Positions 33,654 through 41,995 of a stretch of 64,000 nucleotides of DNA are shown here, in pieces. Location: contig NZ_CP016499.1 of assembly GCF_001713475.1 (NCBI RefSeq), forward strand, positions 1,426,001 to 1,490,000, written 5' to 3'. A program made the position numbers and the translations under genes. This stretch comes from Agrobacterium sp. RAC06 (GTDB taxonomy: Bacteria; Pseudomonadota; Alphaproteobacteria; Rhizobiales; Rhizobiaceae). The notes beneath the pieces are model-generated. The model was given only the letters and a program-made list of their open reading frames with translations. It had not been told where the DNA came from and searched no databases. Each line of letters begins with the position of its first letter. The stretch's first letter is position 1.

Positions 33654-33688
33654 GCGGTAGGCGGTAGGCAGTAGGCAGTAGGCAATAG
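33654..33688. repeat. Tandem 7-bp repeat (5 units)
   Basis: GCGGTAG, GCGGTAG, GCAGTAG, GCAGTAG, GCAATAG in a row after the DUF2336 stop codon. Units differ by one or two bases. Confidence 0.85.
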
Positions 33689-33727
33689 TCGTGCCTGTTT
33701 GTGGGTTTTCGCAGCCGCCATCGGCGG

Positions 33728-33776
33728 TCACCCCACCCCGGCGCTTTGCGCCGACCCTCCCCTCAAGGGGAGGGTG
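33728..33776. repeat. Partial GC-rich mosaic palindrome
   Basis: Ends with arms ACCCTCCCCT and AGGGGAGGGT around CAA, after GCGC-TTT-GCGC. Same family as the repeat at 11009. Confidence 0.7.
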
Positions 33777-33797
33777 GAATGTCGCCTTGTTGGCCGC

Positions 33798-34145
33798 TCA
33801 ATCCTTCGTATCCGCCAGTGTCAGGTATGTACCGAGATCCTCCACCTCGATCTCGACCAGCCAGAGGTCACTGTCGAACTTCTGTTCACGCGCGATCAGA
33901 GCCTCCACGGTCTCGGGTTCGGCTCGCACGAGGCGGGGCTCGAACACGCGGTCGTCGCGTGTCTCGTCATCGATCATGGCCTGAGGGGCTGGGCCATACA
34001 GTGTCTCCAGACCATCGCGGAAGCGCTGGCGCACGAAGACCGCTCCCGAGGCCTCCGAGCCCTTGGCGACAACAGCGGCATAACCGCCGTCGGAGAAGAC
34101 GCGACGGGTCAGGGCCGAGACGAAGATGTCGGAGCGAATGCGCAT
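33798..34145 (-). CDS. DUF1491 family protein
   Basis: A 115-residue protein of the DUF1491 family: MRIRSDIFVSALTRRVFSDGGYAAVVAKGSEASGAVFVRQRFRDG at the N-terminus. Common in rhizobia and caulobacters, role unknown. The start at 34145 is the ATG; the open frame begins two codons earlier with a TTG. Confidence 0.88.
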   Translation of the reverse strand: MRIRSDIFVSALTRRVFSDGGYAAVVAKGSEASGAVFVRQRFRDGLETLYGPAPQAMIDDETRDDRVFEPRLVRAEPETVEALIAREQKFDSDLWLVEIEVEDLGTYLTLADTKD

Positions 34146-34195
34146 GGGCAAGGGTTTAGGGGATTGCGCGGGCGGCGTCGAGGGTTGGAAGGGGC

Positions 34196-34702
34196 TCAGG
34201 ATTCGTTGACCGGCCTTATCAATTGCGCAAAGCGAGCGGCTGCCCCTTTGGCCTCTTTCAGGACCGCATCGAAATCGTCTGGCGGATGCCCATTGTCGAG
34301 CATGCCCTTGACGACCGAATAGGCATCGGATCGACTGCCGTAGGCGCGAAGTGTATCTTCATCGTTGACCCAGACGAAAACGATGATCTTTCGGCTGCTG
34401 TCGAAGCGAAAGAACAGCCTGTATTGCTGGAAGAACTTTGCCCGGAACCAGTATTTGCGGTGACTGCCCAGCGTGTCACCCTGACGGAATTGCGGGGCGC
34501 CCGGATCGGCCGGGATATCAGTCGTCACGAGCTTGAGGATGGCGGCCAGCCGTTTCGAGGCATTCTTCCGGCGCCAAGTCTCCGGGTCACGGCGCTTGCG
34601 CACTTCGACTTCGTCCGTGAGGGTCATCAACTGATCGAGAAAGAGCGGGTGAGCATAGATGGCCCAGCCGTTGGCGGCGAAGGGCGCGCGGACTTCACTC
34701 AT
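34196..34702 (-). CDS. yhaV: YhaV-type toxin
   Basis: A 168-residue toxin of the YhaV family, a RelE-superfamily ribonuclease. Family-typical segments are GWAIYAHPLFLDQL, the central KLVTTDIPADP and GDTLGSHRKYWFRAKFFQQYRLFFRFDSS. The ATG at 34702 lies inside the end of prlF (8-bp overlap), so expression depends on translation of the antitoxin. Toxin second, antitoxin first, as in E. coli prlF-yhaV. Confidence 0.92.
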   Translation of the reverse strand: MSEVRAPFAANGWAIYAHPLFLDQLMTLTDEVEVRKRRDPETWRRKNASKRLAAILKLVTTDIPADPGAPQFRQGDTLGSHRKYWFRAKFFQQYRLFFRFDSSRKIIVFVWVNDEDTLRAYGSRSDAYSVVKGMLDNGHPPDDFDAVLKEAKGAAARFAQLIRPVNES

Positions 34703-35018
34703 CTTCGGGCGACAGAGGCGCGTCGAGATCGACGGCGATATCTCCGACCAGCGCTCCGATCCGCTGCACCAGCGCTCCCTCCATCGGCTTCAGCCGTTCG
34801 GGATGATCCATCACATCTCGTTCCAGAAGATCCAGGAATGAGCCGAGGGCCGGATCGCGCTCCTCAGCCATGGCTTCGATATACACCCGACCGCTCGCAT
34901 CGGTACGATAACGGATCTGGTCGCCCTTACGAAGCTGCAACTGCTTGCGCACTCCCGTCGGCACCGTCGTCTGGTACCGGTCGGTGAGCTTCGAAATCTC
35001 GTCGGGTCGCATAGTCAT
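34695..35018 (-). CDS. prlF: PrlF (SohA)-type antitoxin
   Basis: A 107-residue antitoxin with an N-terminal AbrB/SpoVT-like swapped-hairpin: ISKLTDRYQTTVPTGVRKQLQLRKGDQIRYR. This region binds DNA and represses the operon; the C-terminal part should bind the toxin. The ATG at 35018 follows GAGG and begins MTMRPDEI. A perfect palindrome (35050-35063) lies just upstream. Confidence 0.9.
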   Translation of the reverse strand: MTMRPDEISKLTDRYQTTVPTGVRKQLQLRKGDQIRYRTDASGRVYIEAMAEERDPALGSFLDLLERDVMDHPERLKPMEGALVQRIGALVGDIAVDLDAPLSPEDE

Positions 35019-35049
35019 CGCCGGCCTCGCAGGAAACAAGGCTCAAAGT

Positions 35050-35063
35050 AATGCATCTGCATT
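35050..35063 (-). promoter_or_regulatory. Operator of the prlF-yhaV operon
   Basis: AATGCA-TC-TGCATT, a perfect palindrome 31 bp before the prlF ATG. It lies in the spacer between a possible -35 TTGCGC and -10 TACTTT (17-bp spacing) on the minus strand, so bound PrlF would block the polymerase. Confidence 0.65.
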
Positions 35064-35185
35064 GCCTGCGCAAGACAATGAAAAGGCGATCCGACTTAGA
35101 AGACCGATACGCTGCATCTACTTGGGTTTCCCTGGCCCAGGCACACGCCGATCTTGATCAATCGTTGCCAACTGCAATCGGACGA

Positions 35186-36646
35186 TTACACCTTCACCGC
35201 CAGCCGCAGCCCACCCCAATGCCTTCCGGCGACGAAGATCGGGGCGGAGATGTCCTTCATCAGGACGAAATTGCCGCCGCCCATGTCGCGGCGGTAGGTC
35301 TGGACGAGGAAGGGGGCCGTCGACCGCCCGGCGGCGAGGCCGACGCGGTCATTGAAGATGCGGCGGTTGCGGCAGTTGGCGGTGTTCCACACCGTATCGC
35401 CCGGGCGCTGTGGCGCCGAGAACTTCTTGTTGTGGGTCGGCAGGTAGCCGTTTTCGTCGACGGCGGCACAGAAGCCGATACGGTCCGACGAGGCGGCAAC
35501 CGGCTCGATGATTCCGGGCAGGACCTGGTCGGTGAAATCGGTGAAACCGGTCATCATCTGCACAGGATCAGTTCCCGGGATCGGACGATAATTGCGATCG
35601 AAAAGGTCGGCCGTACGGATCCGGCCGCTGTCGACGCCCTGCTGGAAGGCGTGGGAAATGCGGGCGGCAACATCGACGGCGGTGTCGATCCAGTCACTGT
35701 CGGCCGTGCGGATGCCGGCACTTGCGGTCAGCTGGATCAGCGTTTCCGAGAGAGCCACCACCTTGTCCACACGGCCTGCGGTCTGCTGCAGGTGATGGTC
35801 GGACTGGCGGACTTCGGCGGACATGTCGCTCAAGGTCGCGACGAATTCCGAGCACTGGCGATCGACCCGGTCGGTTGTCTGGGCCATCGCAGAGGAGCCG
35901 TCGAGAATGCGGGTGATGACCTGCTCCATGGCGGAGAAGGAGTGGTTCATCGCCTGGGAGGTCTCGCGCACGTCGCGGGCGCTGGCGGTCGCACCACGGC
36001 CGGCATCGTTCAGGCGGACGATCTTCTGGCGGATCTGGTTCAGGGTTTCCTGGATGGCACCGGTCGCCTGGGACGTCTGCAGCGCGAGCGCGCGGACTTC
36101 GGCTGCAACTACGGCAAAACCCTTGCCGGCTTCGCCCGCACGGGCAGCTTCGATCGCGGCATTCAGCGCCAGGAGATTGGTCTGCCGGGCGATCGTGCCG
36201 ATCTCTTCGGCGACCTTGTCGACCTCGGCGAGCGACTGGGAGAAGCTGCCGATCTCTGTGCCGATTTCCTCTGATGTCTCGACCATGTGGTCGATCTTGT
36301 CGATGGCGCCGGTCAGGCGGGTCGCGCTGTCGGTCAGCATCCGGCGGGCTTCGCCCGCAGTCTGATCCGTTTCGCGCAGAGAGCTTGCGACATCGCGATT
36401 GGTTTCGGCGATCGACAGCGCTGTTCGGGTAATGCCGTCGAAGGTCACCGCATGGCGTTTGGAAATGCCGGCCACGTCCTGGATCGCTCCAGCGATATCA
36501 ACGAGATCGACGCCGAGCGTCGAGGCCTCTTCAGCCAGGCGCTGGACTATGCCGCGCAAGGTGGCAGCATCGATTTCCGGTGGCCGCGGGGTCTCCGCCA
36601 CATCCTGCTGGTCATCATCGTAGCGCGCGTTCATCGCTGCAGTCAT
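35186..36646 (-). CDS. Cytoplasmic methyl-accepting chemotaxis protein with C-terminal sensor domain
   Basis: A 486-residue chemoreceptor with no membrane helix. The signalling hairpin has EEIGTIARQTNLLALNAAIEAARAGEAGKGFAVVAAEVRALA, near-perfect for the MCP tip, at about residues 165-205. The region after 340 (GFCAAVDENGYLPTHNKKFS...FVLMKDISAPIFVAGRHWGGLRLAVK) looks like a Cache/PAS-type sensor at the C-terminus. This reversed order is known for some soluble alphaproteobacterial receptors. The ATG at 36646 follows GGAGGATGATCC. The ligand is unknown. Confidence 0.92.
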   Translation of the reverse strand: MTAAMNARYDDDQQDVAETPRPPEIDAATLRGIVQRLAEEASTLGVDLVDIAGAIQDVAGISKRHAVTFDGITRTALSIAETNRDVASSLRETDQTAGEARRMLTDSATRLTGAIDKIDHMVETSEEIGTEIGSFSQSLAEVDKVAEEIGTIARQTNLLALNAAIEAARAGEAGKGFAVVAAEVRALALQTSQATGAIQETLNQIRQKIVRLNDAGRGATASARDVRETSQAMNHSFSAMEQVITRILDGSSAMAQTTDRVDRQCSEFVATLSDMSAEVRQSDHHLQQTAGRVDKVVALSETLIQLTASAGIRTADSDWIDTAVDVAARISHAFQQGVDSGRIRTADLFDRNYRPIPGTDPVQMMTGFTDFTDQVLPGIIEPVAASSDRIGFCAAVDENGYLPTHNKKFSAPQRPGDTVWNTANCRNRRIFNDRVGLAAGRSTAPFLVQTYRRDMGGGNFVLMKDISAPIFVAGRHWGGLRLAVKV

Positions 36647-36837
36647 GGATCATCCTCCTCCAATCGACGGATGCTAACATCTGTATGATTAATGAGGCCT
36701 TTCTTTAGGCACCACGAGAACTCACCTAGACTAAAGTTTCAGGGAGCGCTGGTCGAAAGCCATCCGCACATGGCGTTGGAGAATTGTCGGACACCGATCC
36801 GGCATGCTAAATCACAGAAACGTGAACCAGGGCTGCC

Positions 36838-37818
36838 ATGCACATTGTCCTCGCCACTCATACCCGCATTCCCGCGCTGCGTTACGGCGGGACGGAACGC
36901 ATCATCGCCTGGCTTGGCCGCGCGCTTGCGGAAAAGGGTCATGTGATCGGGCTCCTGGGGCCGGCGGGCTCGACCTGGCACTATGGGCCACTCACCGTCA
37001 TCGAGCCCGCTCGGCCGCTCGAGGCGCAGATCCCGCGTGAGGCGGATGTCTTTCACAGTCATATCGGGCTCGATCCGGATTTCGACGGCAAGGCCTGTCA
37101 GACGATCCATGGCAATGCGGCCGGTGCCCGGCTGCACCGCAACTCGATCTTCGTCTCTGCCGACCATGCCGCGCGCCATGGCGGCACGGCCTTCGTGCAT
37201 AACGGGCTCGATCCGCGCGTCTATCCCGAGCCGGACCTTGGCCATGGCGGTAAGTCCCTCGCCTTTCTCGCCAAGGCGGCCTGGAAGGTGAAGAATGTGC
37301 GAGGCGCGATCCGGGTCGCCCGCAAGGCCGGGCGGCGGCTTGATGTGCTCGGAGGGTATCGCCTGAACCTGAAAATGGGGCTGCGCCTGACGCTTGATCC
37401 CAATGCTCGTTTCCACGGCATGGTCGATGATGCGGGCAAGGCTGACGTTCTCGGGCGATCTGCTGGCCTGCTCTTCCCGGTGCGCTGGCACGAACCTTTC
37501 GGGCTTGCGGTGATCGAGGCGATGTATTTCGGCCTGCCCGTCTTTGCCACGCCTTACGGTTCCCTGCCGGAACTGGTGCCGGAGCATGTGGGTTGCCTGT
37601 CGGACAAGGGCGACGTGCTGGCGGAGGCAATACGAGATATCGGGCGGTTCGACCGCGCGGCGATCCATCAGCATTTCCAGGAGAATTTCACGGCGGAGCG
37701 CATGACCGCGCGCTATCTGTCTCTCTACGAACGCATCGAGGCGGGGGAGAGCCTGCATTCGACAAGCTTCACCGCGCCGATCGCCCCCCATCAGGGCTTG
37801 CTGCCCTGGACGGACTGA
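36838..37818 (+). CDS. Glycosyltransferase family 4 protein
   Basis: A 326-residue GT-B glycosyltransferase. The N-terminal PALRYGGTERIIAWLGRAL has the glycine turn seen in GT4 enzymes, and the C-terminal RWHEPFGLAVIEAMYFGLPVFATPYGSLPELV carries the E-x7-E nucleotide-sugar motif (E at HEPFG and at VIEAM). It transfers a sugar in the cytosol; the product is unknown. It is followed by a convergent hairpin and the PG-binding gene. Confidence 0.93.
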   Translation: MHIVLATHTRIPALRYGGTERIIAWLGRALAEKGHVIGLLGPAGSTWHYGPLTVIEPARPLEAQIPREADVFHSHIGLDPDFDGKACQTIHGNAAGARLHRNSIFVSADHAARHGGTAFVHNGLDPRVYPEPDLGHGGKSLAFLAKAAWKVKNVRGAIRVARKAGRRLDVLGGYRLNLKMGLRLTLDPNARFHGMVDDAGKADVLGRSAGLLFPVRWHEPFGLAVIEAMYFGLPVFATPYGSLPELVPEHVGCLSDKGDVLAEAIRDIGRFDRAAIHQHFQENFTAERMTARYLSLYERIEAGESLHSTSFTAPIAPHQGLLPWTD

Positions 37819-37834
37819 AGCGTCGCCGCTTCAG
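37815..37834. terminator. Hairpin between convergent genes
   Basis: CTGAAGCG (37815-37822), loop TCGC, CGCTTCAG (37827-37834), an 8-bp perfect stem that includes the GT4 stop codon. It has no T-run, so it may be a weak or bidirectional terminator. Confidence 0.4.
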
Positions 37835-37844
37835 GGGAGCAAGA

Positions 37845-38855
37845 TCACAGGGCGCCGATGGATTTCAGCTTCTTCAGGACCGCCGCGCTCGGCTCGCCGG
37901 TTTCCGGCAGCTGGTAGTGGCGCTCGAAGCGTCGGATGGCGGCACGGGTGTCTTCGCCGGGCACGCCATCGATGCGGATGTTCTTGTAGGCCATGTTGGA
38001 GAGGCCACGCTGGATTTCCATGACGAGGCCCGGATCGAAGTTCGCCTGCTGGACCGGCGGCGGGGCCGTCGGTTCGACGGTTTTCGGTGGAACCGGCTGG
38101 CTGGCTGTCACCGGACGCCGCGGCGCGGTGACAACCTGGGTTTCAGCGCTGCGGATCGCGGCGGCAACCGGGTCTTCGCCTGGCGCATCCACATCCATCA
38201 CTGGGCGCTGCGCCGGAACGGCGGCGGTGATGCCGCGATCAAGCGTCAGCGCCGCCAGGAGTTCCGGCGTCACGAGGCCGTTTGCCTCCATGCCGACGGT
38301 TTTCTGGAAGATGGCAATCGCGGTCTCGGTGCGCGGCCCGATGACGCCGTCGGCATCGCCATCATAGAGGCCGCGGCGCAGGAGTTCACCCTGGACCTGG
38401 CGAATGAGGCCAGCCGTTTCCGCGGCATTGGCGGGAAGGCTGGCGGGCACGGGAGACACGGACGTCGCGGTTTGAGCCGGTGCGATCGCCGGGCGGGCAT
38501 CGGTCGTATCCGAGGGCGCCGCCTCGCTGCCCGGCTTTTCGCGTTCGATGCGGAAGGTGGTTACGTTTTCTGCGTCCTGCTCGCTCAACAGCGGGCTACG
38601 CGGCGTGCCGGCGAGTACGCTAAAATCGGCAGCATCTCGGGTGCGCAGGAATGGCGAGGGATGCTGGCCAGGCTGGTACCAGAGGGCATTGGCGGCGATC
38701 GTTCCGAAGACCAGCGTAAAGCAGAAGGCGCCACCCACGGCGCGCGGATGACGTCCGGCAAGCCGCGCAAGGGCGCCAGCGCCCGTCGAGAGAACCAGGA
38801 GGACCTTTGAGCCCGCCTTCTTCTTCTCAGGCGATTTTCGCTTTCGCTTCGTCAT
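37845..38855 (-). CDS. Peptidoglycan-binding domain protein, membrane-anchored
   Basis: A 336-residue protein: one membrane helix (VGGAFCFTLVFGTIAANALW near residue 45), a low-complexity periplasmic linker rich in Pro and Ala, and two PG-binding-1 domains: one at VQGELLRRGLYDGDADGVIGPRTETAIAIFQK, the other at IQRGLSNMAYKNIRIDGVPGEDTRAAIRRFERHY. It would tie the inner membrane to the cell wall. The ATG at 38855 overlaps the end of the DivJ-like kinase gene by 29 bp, so the two are probably co-transcribed. A GTG at 38873 would add six residues. Confidence 0.9.
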   Translation of the reverse strand: MTKRKRKSPEKKKAGSKVLLVLSTGAGALARLAGRHPRAVGGAFCFTLVFGTIAANALWYQPGQHPSPFLRTRDAADFSVLAGTPRSPLLSEQDAENVTTFRIEREKPGSEAAPSDTTDARPAIAPAQTATSVSPVPASLPANAAETAGLIRQVQGELLRRGLYDGDADGVIGPRTETAIAIFQKTVGMEANGLVTPELLAALTLDRGITAAVPAQRPVMDVDAPGEDPVAAAIRSAETQVVTAPRRPVTASQPVPPKTVEPTAPPPVQQANFDPGLVMEIQRGLSNMAYKNIRIDGVPGEDTRAAIRRFERHYQLPETGEPSAAVLKKLKSIGAL

Positions 38856-40392
38856 GCCCCGGTGCTTTCCCACCCCTTGTCAGATCACTCCCCGCTTCGG
38901 CAAGGCGCGGCGGGAATTCGACCATGTTCGTTTCACGGGCAGCCCTGGCACCCGAACCGTCCGCCGGCAGCGTCACCAGGACCACGGTGCCCTCGCCTGC
39001 TCGGCTTTCGATCCTGAACGTGCCGCCATGGAGAGCCGTCAATCCCTTTACCAGCGAAAGCCCAAGGCCGGAACCCTCGTAGTTGCGATTGAGATCGTTC
39101 TGCACTTGTGTAAACGGGCGACCGATCAGCGCCATCTTGTCCGGCGAGATGCCGATACCTGTATCGCTGATGCTGATCGTGACTTCGTTGCCCTGTCTTG
39201 TGGCATCAATGTTCACGGCGCCACCGGCATCGGTGAACTTGATGGCATTGCCGACGAGGTTGATGACGATCTGGCGCAGTGCCCGGCCATCGGCCGAGAT
39301 CTCGCCGAGGCCCTTGGGCAGACGGCTGCTCAGCTTGACGCCCTTGGTCTGGGCCTGCAGCGAAAGCATGCGTTCGCATTCGGTCAGCGACTGCGCGAGA
39401 TCGACATCCTCGAGCATCAGTTCGTAGCGGCCGGCCTCGATCTTCGACATGTCGAGCATGGTGTTGACGACAGAGAGCAGGTGCGCGCCGGACTGGCGGA
39501 TCAGCTGGACGTATTCGCGCTGGCGGTCGTTTTCGAGCTTGCCGAAATATTCACCGGCCAGGATATCGGAAAAGCCGAGGATGGCGTTGAGCGGTGTGCG
39601 CATCTCATGGCTGACGGCAGCGAGGAAGCGGCTCTTGATCTCGTGGGCGGCGCTTGCCTCTTCTTCCTTGCGGGCCACCTCGTCGCGCATCAGCATCTCG
39701 CCTTCGATATCGAGCATCTGGGCGCGGACACCGGCAAGCGTGCCATCGTCGGAGCGGACGGCGGTCATGTCGAGACGGACGTTGAGGAACTGTGCCTGAT
39801 CGAGGCCGATCACCGGGCGATCGAGCCTTAGATCGGTTACTACGACATCGGCACCGAGGCGCAGCTCGTCGAGCGCCTGGACGAAGGCCAGACGGTCGGA
39901 GACATGCACCTGTTCGACGAAGGCACGCGACAGCGGCTCGCGCAGGAAAGACAGGAACATCTGGCGGTCACGACCACCGGCCGCGCGCACGATGCCGGTC
40001 GCGTCGAGTGTCAGGAACAGGCCGGGGCAGTATTCATAAGGGTCGGCCGTGGTGGTGGCGATCGCCGTCTCGGCCTCGTCCTGCTCGCTTCCGAGGCGAA
40101 GGCCCGAGACCAGCGCCAGGGCTGCGAGCAGATAAAGAGCGGTGACGAGGGCAAAACCGATCGGCAGGCCGGTCGCAACGCCAAAGACCAGAGTGAGGAT
40201 GGCGGGCACGGCGACGACCGCGGGCAGAACAGCAAGGGTTAGGCGGCGCAAGGCGACGATCTCGGCCCGGTCGACCGGACGGCCGACAGCATGACGCACC
40301 AGAAGGCGGGCCAGGAGCCCGTCCATCTTTACCGTCAGTGCAGCCGACATTTTACGCAATACAACCACGCCAGAAATCCGCGACCGGTTCAT
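38827..40392 (-). CDS. divJ: Sensor histidine kinase, probable DivJ/PleC-class cell-cycle kinase
   Basis: A 521-residue kinase with two membrane helices (near 50-72 and 78-98), a PAS-like middle region (residues 110-225), a HisKA domain (FLAAVSHEMRTPLNAILGFSDIL, phospho-acceptor His in SHE) and a HATPase domain (NLVGNAIKFTDAGG, ISDTGIGIS, GSGLGLSLVKGL). The HisKA sequence is like that of the DivJ/PleC group that acts on DivK in the CtrA pathway. In rhizobia DivJ is found next to mucR, which lies 3 kb away here; this synteny is from memory. The symbol is therefore tentative. A CtrA-like site lies 123 bp upstream. The 3' end overlaps the downstream PG-binding gene. Confidence 0.7.
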   Translation of the reverse strand: MNRSRISGVVVLRKMSAALTVKMDGLLARLLVRHAVGRPVDRAEIVALRRLTLAVLPAVVAVPAILTLVFGVATGLPIGFALVTALYLLAALALVSGLRLGSEQDEAETAIATTTADPYEYCPGLFLTLDATGIVRAAGGRDRQMFLSFLREPLSRAFVEQVHVSDRLAFVQALDELRLGADVVVTDLRLDRPVIGLDQAQFLNVRLDMTAVRSDDGTLAGVRAQMLDIEGEMLMRDEVARKEEEASAAHEIKSRFLAAVSHEMRTPLNAILGFSDILAGEYFGKLENDRQREYVQLIRQSGAHLLSVVNTMLDMSKIEAGRYELMLEDVDLAQSLTECERMLSLQAQTKGVKLSSRLPKGLGEISADGRALRQIVINLVGNAIKFTDAGGAVNIDATRQGNEVTISISDTGIGISPDKMALIGRPFTQVQNDLNRNYEGSGLGLSLVKGLTALHGGTFRIESRAGEGTVVLVTLPADGSGARAARETNMVEFPPRLAEAGSDLTRGGKAPGHDEAKAKIA

Positions 40393-40514
40393 CTGATTTA
40401 TGCGTCTGAGGATAGGCCGACGCGCTTAAGGAATAGATAAGGCAGAGCCCCGGAAGGGCCCCGGCCTAGCCGTTCTGACCCGAAACAGGACAGCCTAACG
40501 AGGCTTTCCAAATC

Positions 40515-40522
40515 ATGGTTAA
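40515..40522 (-). promoter_or_regulatory. CtrA-like site upstream of the divJ-like gene
   Basis: ATGGTTAA on the plus strand, which is TTAACCAT read toward the kinase gene. It lies 123 bp before the ATG at 40392 and fits CtrA control of a kinase in its own pathway. Confidence 0.4.
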
Positions 40523-40630
40523 CGGGGCGTAAGCACTGAAATCATTCAAGTTTTCTGATGGCCGTTAAGATTTGTGTCGGCGCCATCAGGCCAAAAGCGG
40601 TGGATTGCGGGGCCAGCGCCACATTTATGC

Positions 40631-40647
40631 TTAACGGTGACCGCTAA
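40631..40647. promoter_or_regulatory. Near-perfect palindrome
   Basis: TTAACGGTGACCGCTAA reads as TTAGCGGTCACCGTTAA on the other strand, with one mismatch per arm around a central base. It is midway between the divergent genes and could be an operator for either. Confidence 0.4.
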
Positions 40648-40826
40648 AGTTTTACCGACGCGTCCCGAAATGGGGAGATCACTCAAATTTTAGTCGAATT
40701 CGCATCAAAACCGACCGTCTTTCGCAAATCGATTTTGGCGAATCAAACCTAGGGTGGAATTCACGAGTTTGGGGAGAAACCCGGACCGTTCCGGCAAAGA
40801 CCGGCAACAGGGATTTGGTGAAGACC

Positions 40827-41291
40827 ATGTGGTTTCTGATCAAGGGAACTTTCTATTGTACCGCGACGCTTGTCGCACTGTCCTTCCTCGCGGCCCCGCC
40901 TGCAGAGGAAAAGGATGGCGCCAGCTTCGACATGGGTGCCGCCATCACCGCCGCAAGCGGTGCCTATGAGTATGTCACCTCGCTCTGCGTCGAGAAGCCC
41001 GAGGTTTGCGAAAAGGGTGCCCAGACTTTCCAGGCGCTCGGTCAGCGTGCCCGCGAAGGGGCGCTCGTCGCCTACCAGCTGCTCGACCAGCAGTTTACCG
41101 ATGAGGGCACGGCAGTTGTGGCCGACGGGATCCAGACGCCGAAGAGTGGCGCAGTCGAGATCATCAGGCCTCACGTAGAGAGCCCGCAGCTCGTCAGTGC
41201 CGAAACCGAAGCGCCCGTTATCACCGGCACGGTGACACCGACGGAACGGCCGAAGCATCTGCCGAAACCCTACCAGCCGCCGAAGCCCTGA
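40827..41291 (+). CDS. DUF5330 domain-containing protein
   Basis: A 154-residue protein with an N-terminal hydrophobic segment (MWFLIKGTFYCTATLVALSFLA) that acts as signal or anchor, an alanine-rich helical core (ASGAYEYVTSLCVEKPEVCEKGAQTFQALGQRAREGALVAYQLLDQQF) and a Pro-rich tail. This is the DUF5330 pattern, known from rhizobia; the role is unknown. The ATG at 40827 is preferred over the TTG at 40815. Ends 144 bp before a strong terminator. Confidence 0.82.
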   Translation: MWFLIKGTFYCTATLVALSFLAAPPAEEKDGASFDMGAAITAASGAYEYVTSLCVEKPEVCEKGAQTFQALGQRAREGALVAYQLLDQQFTDEGTAVVADGIQTPKSGAVEIIRPHVESPQLVSAETEAPVITGTVTPTERPKHLPKPYQPPKP

Positions 41292-41434
41292 GGGCTTGAG
41301 GCGCATGACCGACGCTCACGCGGTCATCTGACGAAATCCGGGGCGGACAGCCGCCCCCTCCCCGCCTTGCAGCCGGTTCTGCCATAGACCGGATGCCTGT
41401 CTGCCTGTCCCTGACTGAATTCGGCATTTGCCGG

Positions 41435-41464
41435 GCCGCGTGGCGCAAGCTGCGCGGCTTTTTT
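41435..41464 (+). terminator. Rho-independent terminator
   Basis: Stem GCCGCG (41435-41440) / CGCGGC (41453-41458) with a 12-nt loop that can pair further, followed by six T. It ends the DUF5330 transcript and isolates sufE. Confidence 0.8.
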
Positions 41465-41571
41465 CTTTTCCAGACCCCACGCCTGAAGCATCGACAGCTT
41501 TCATTGCCGCAGCCAGTTCAAAAGCCTGTCGGTCTCAACTATATGGGTCCGACGTAACAAGCAGGTGCAGC

Positions 41572-41988
41572 ATGGCTAACTTGAACGAGATGATCGACGA
41601 CTTCGGCTTCCTGGATGATTGGGAGGACCGGATGCGCTATGTCATCGAGCTCGGCAAGGCACTGCCGGATCTGCCCGACAGCGAGAAGTCCGCCGAGAAC
41701 AAGGTGCAGGGCTGCGCGAGCCAGGTCTGGCTCTCGGTGTCCTCAAGCGACGGCGCCGATCCCGAAATGACCTTCCGTGGCGACAGCGACGCCTTCATCG
41801 TGCGCGGTCTCGTCGCGATCGTGCTTGCCGCCTATTCCGGCAAGAAGGCGTCCGACGTGGTCAGCTTCGATGCGCTCGACCTCTTCAAGCAGCTCGGCCT
41901 TCTCGAACACCTGACGGCGCAGCGCGCCAACGGTTTGCGCTCGATGATCCAGCGGATCCGCGAAGAGGCGGCACGCCGGCTGGTGTGA
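41572..41988 (+). CDS. sufE: SufE family Fe-S cluster assembly protein
   Basis: A 138-residue sulfur-transfer protein. The conserved motif KVQGCASQVWL contains the Cys that accepts sulfur from SufS; the core DDFGFLDDWEDRMRYVIELGKALPDLPDSEK is typical. It supplies sulfide for Fe-S cluster assembly with the SUF system, although sufS is not in this window. The start at 41572 is the family start (MANLNEMIDDF) with GCAGG upstream; the open frame extends back to 41428 through the terminator. Confidence 0.9.
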   Translation: MANLNEMIDDFGFLDDWEDRMRYVIELGKALPDLPDSEKSAENKVQGCASQVWLSVSSSDGADPEMTFRGDSDAFIVRGLVAIVLAAYSGKKASDVVSFDALDLFKQLGLLEHLTAQRANGLRSMIQRIREEAARRLV

Positions 41989-41995
41989 CTGTCCC

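Larger units (their letters stand above)
40393..40826. other. Intergenic region between divJ-like and DUF5330 genes
   Basis: 434 bp between divergent genes. It contains a CtrA-like site at 40515-40522 and a 17-bp near-palindrome at 40631-40647. No ORF of note is seen. Confidence 0.55.

Noticed and set aside
35051..36274. 407-codon open frame on the plus strand
   Set aside because: Antisense to the chemoreceptor with its conserved signalling tip.
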